Positions 4,921-5,804 of a stretch of DNA of 5,804 nucleotides are shown piece by piece; position 1 is the first letter of the stretch, and every line of letters begins with the position of its first letter. Under the pieces are notes generated by a model. The model did not search any database. It was not told the DNA's origin and worked only from the letters and a program-made list of their open reading frames with translations. Source of the stretch: Desulfuromonadaceae bacterium (GTDB lineage Bacteria > Desulfobacterota > Desulfuromonadia > Desulfuromonadales > SZUA-540). The position numbers and the translations under genes were made by a program. The stretch lies in NCBI GenBank assembly GCA_003250235.1, contig QKGY01000296.1:1-5804 (forward strand), written 5' to 3'.

Positions 4921-5804
4921 TGCGTACGTGTTCCGATCGTCTCCTGAAAGCTCTTGTGATAATTGTCGTGACGGCGCTTTGCGGCTGCATGCCCCCTTCG
5001 CGGGGGCCTTCGACCGAGGCCAACATGGACAAGGCGCTTGAGGCGTCCCCCGCCGAGACAACCCCGACGCCCGTCCCGCAGCTCCCCCCGGAGGTCGCCT
5101 CGGCGCTCCTGCCGCCGTTGTCCGCAACAGGCGCCTCCGAGGTGCCGGCGGAGCCCCGCTTCGACATTACCGCCGACCGCACCCCCGCCCGCCAGTTTTT
5201 CACCGGGCTGGTGGCTGGAACCCCCTACAACATGGTCGTGCACCCCGACGTGAGCGGGGAGATCACACTGAGCATGAAAAACGCCACCATTTTCGAGGTG
5301 CTCGATGTGGTGCGCAGCGTGTTCGGCTATGAATACCGCGTCACCGGCAATACCTTCCAGATCCTGCCGGTGGGCCTGCAATCCCGCATTTACCCGGTCA
5401 ACTACCTCAACCTCTCCCGACGGGGGATTTCCCAGACCCGGGTCAGCTCCGGGCAGGTGAGCGATGCCGGCAGCAGCAACAGCGCCGACAACGGCGAAGA
5501 GAACCGCGACAACACCAGCCAGGCGGTCTCGGGAAGCCGTATCGACACCGAGTCGGTGGCTGACTTCTGGAAAGAGCTCGAATATGCCCTGCGCACCCTC
5601 ATCGGTACGGAAGGGGGGCGCCGGGTGGTGGTTCAGCCCCAGGCCAGCGTCGTGATCGTGCGGGCCATGCCCGAAGAGCTGCGCGAGGTGGAAGGGTATT
5701 TGTCCGCCATGCAGGGCAACCTGCAGCGCCAGGTTATCCTCGAGGCCAAGATCCTGGAGGTCGAACTCAATGACGGTTACCAGTCGGGGATCAACTGGGC
5801 GGCC
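4917..5804 (+). CDS. mshL: MSHA biogenesis protein MshL, type IV pilus secretin, 3' end cut off by window
   Basis: N-terminal 296 residues of the outer-membrane secretin through which the pilus passes; the frame is open to the last base and the C-terminal secretin barrel lies outside. Residues 8-24 look like a lipoprotein signal (LLKALVIIVVTALCGC), with Cys24 as the likely acylated residue. A Pro/Ala/Thr/Glu-rich linker spans about 31-79. The STN/secretin N0-type domain follows: RFDITADRTPARQFFTGLV (81-99), GTPYNMVVHPDVSG (101-114), ITLSMKNATIFEVLDVV (116-132). Next come the MshL-type segments VNYLNLSRRGISQTRVSSGQ (161-180), a polar Asn/Asp/Ser-rich insert (181-205), SVADFWKELEYAL (213-225), VVVQPQASVVIVRAMPEELR (237-256) and RQVILEAKILEVEL (271-284), the start of the N1/secretin core. 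Tandem ATGs occur at 4917 and 4920; the first overlaps the mshK stop as ATGA. GAGGGG (4900-4905) is a distant ribosome binding site. Confidence 0.94.
   Translation, partial: MMRTCSDRLLKALVIIVVTALCGCMPPSRGPSTEANMDKALEASPAETTPTPVPQLPPEVASALLPPLSATGASEVPAEPRFDITADRTPARQFFTGLVAGTPYNMVVHPDVSGEITLSMKNATIFEVLDVVRSVFGYEYRVTGNTFQILPVGLQSRIYPVNYLNLSRRGISQTRVSSGQVSDAGSSNSADNGEENRDNTSQAVSGSRIDTESVADFWKELEYALRTLIGTEGGRRVVVQPQASVVIVRAMPEELREVEGYLSAMQGNLQRQVILEAKILEVELNDGYQSGINWAA

Overview
The window is GC-rich in its genes (about 60% or more by eye) and carries one strongly informative cluster: the first five genes of an MSHA-type type IV pilus assembly operon (mshI, a PilN-like gene, mshJ, mshK and the 5' part of mshL). 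Together with a Rep-like helicase and a small tail-anchored cytochrome b5-like protein, this best fits a Gram-negative delta-proteobacterium of the Desulfuromonadia type (Geobacter, Desulfuromonas or Geoalkalibacter relatives). That assignment is inference from gene content and protein style; no species marker is present.

Layout. Positions 1-1455 (+) hold the C-terminal two thirds of a UvrD/Rep superfamily 1 DNA helicase whose N-terminus lies outside the window. A strong hairpin at 1473-1503 sits between it and a convergent gene and can terminate both. Positions 1530-1847 (-) encode a 105-residue cytochrome b5-like heme-binding protein with one C-terminal membrane anchor. Positions 1861-2308 contain no gene I can support. 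Much of this stretch is distinctly AT-rich (about 37-38% GC in three hand-counted 60-base lines) and must hold the divergent promoters of the cytochrome gene and the pilus operon.

Positions 2309-5804 (+) are the pilus operon, with every junction overlapping: mshI (PilM-like cytoplasmic actin-fold protein), a PilN-domain protein, mshJ (PilO-like), mshK (PilP/GspC-like periplasmic protein) and mshL (outer-membrane secretin, cut by the window end). By analogy with PilMNOPQ these form the inner-membrane alignment platform and the outer-membrane gate through which a mannose-sensitive-haemagglutinin-type pilus passes. The ATPase, platform protein and pilins are expected downstream, beyond the window.

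The point most worth checking is the mshI start. The family-typical N-terminus is encoded upstream of the first conventional start (GTG 2387), in frame and open back to a stop at 2291-2293. The best placed initiation site there is an ATT codon at 2309 behind a purine-rich Shine-Dalgarno sequence. I see no sign of a wholly new system: the genes are recognisable, and the unexplained part is the AT-rich intergenic block.
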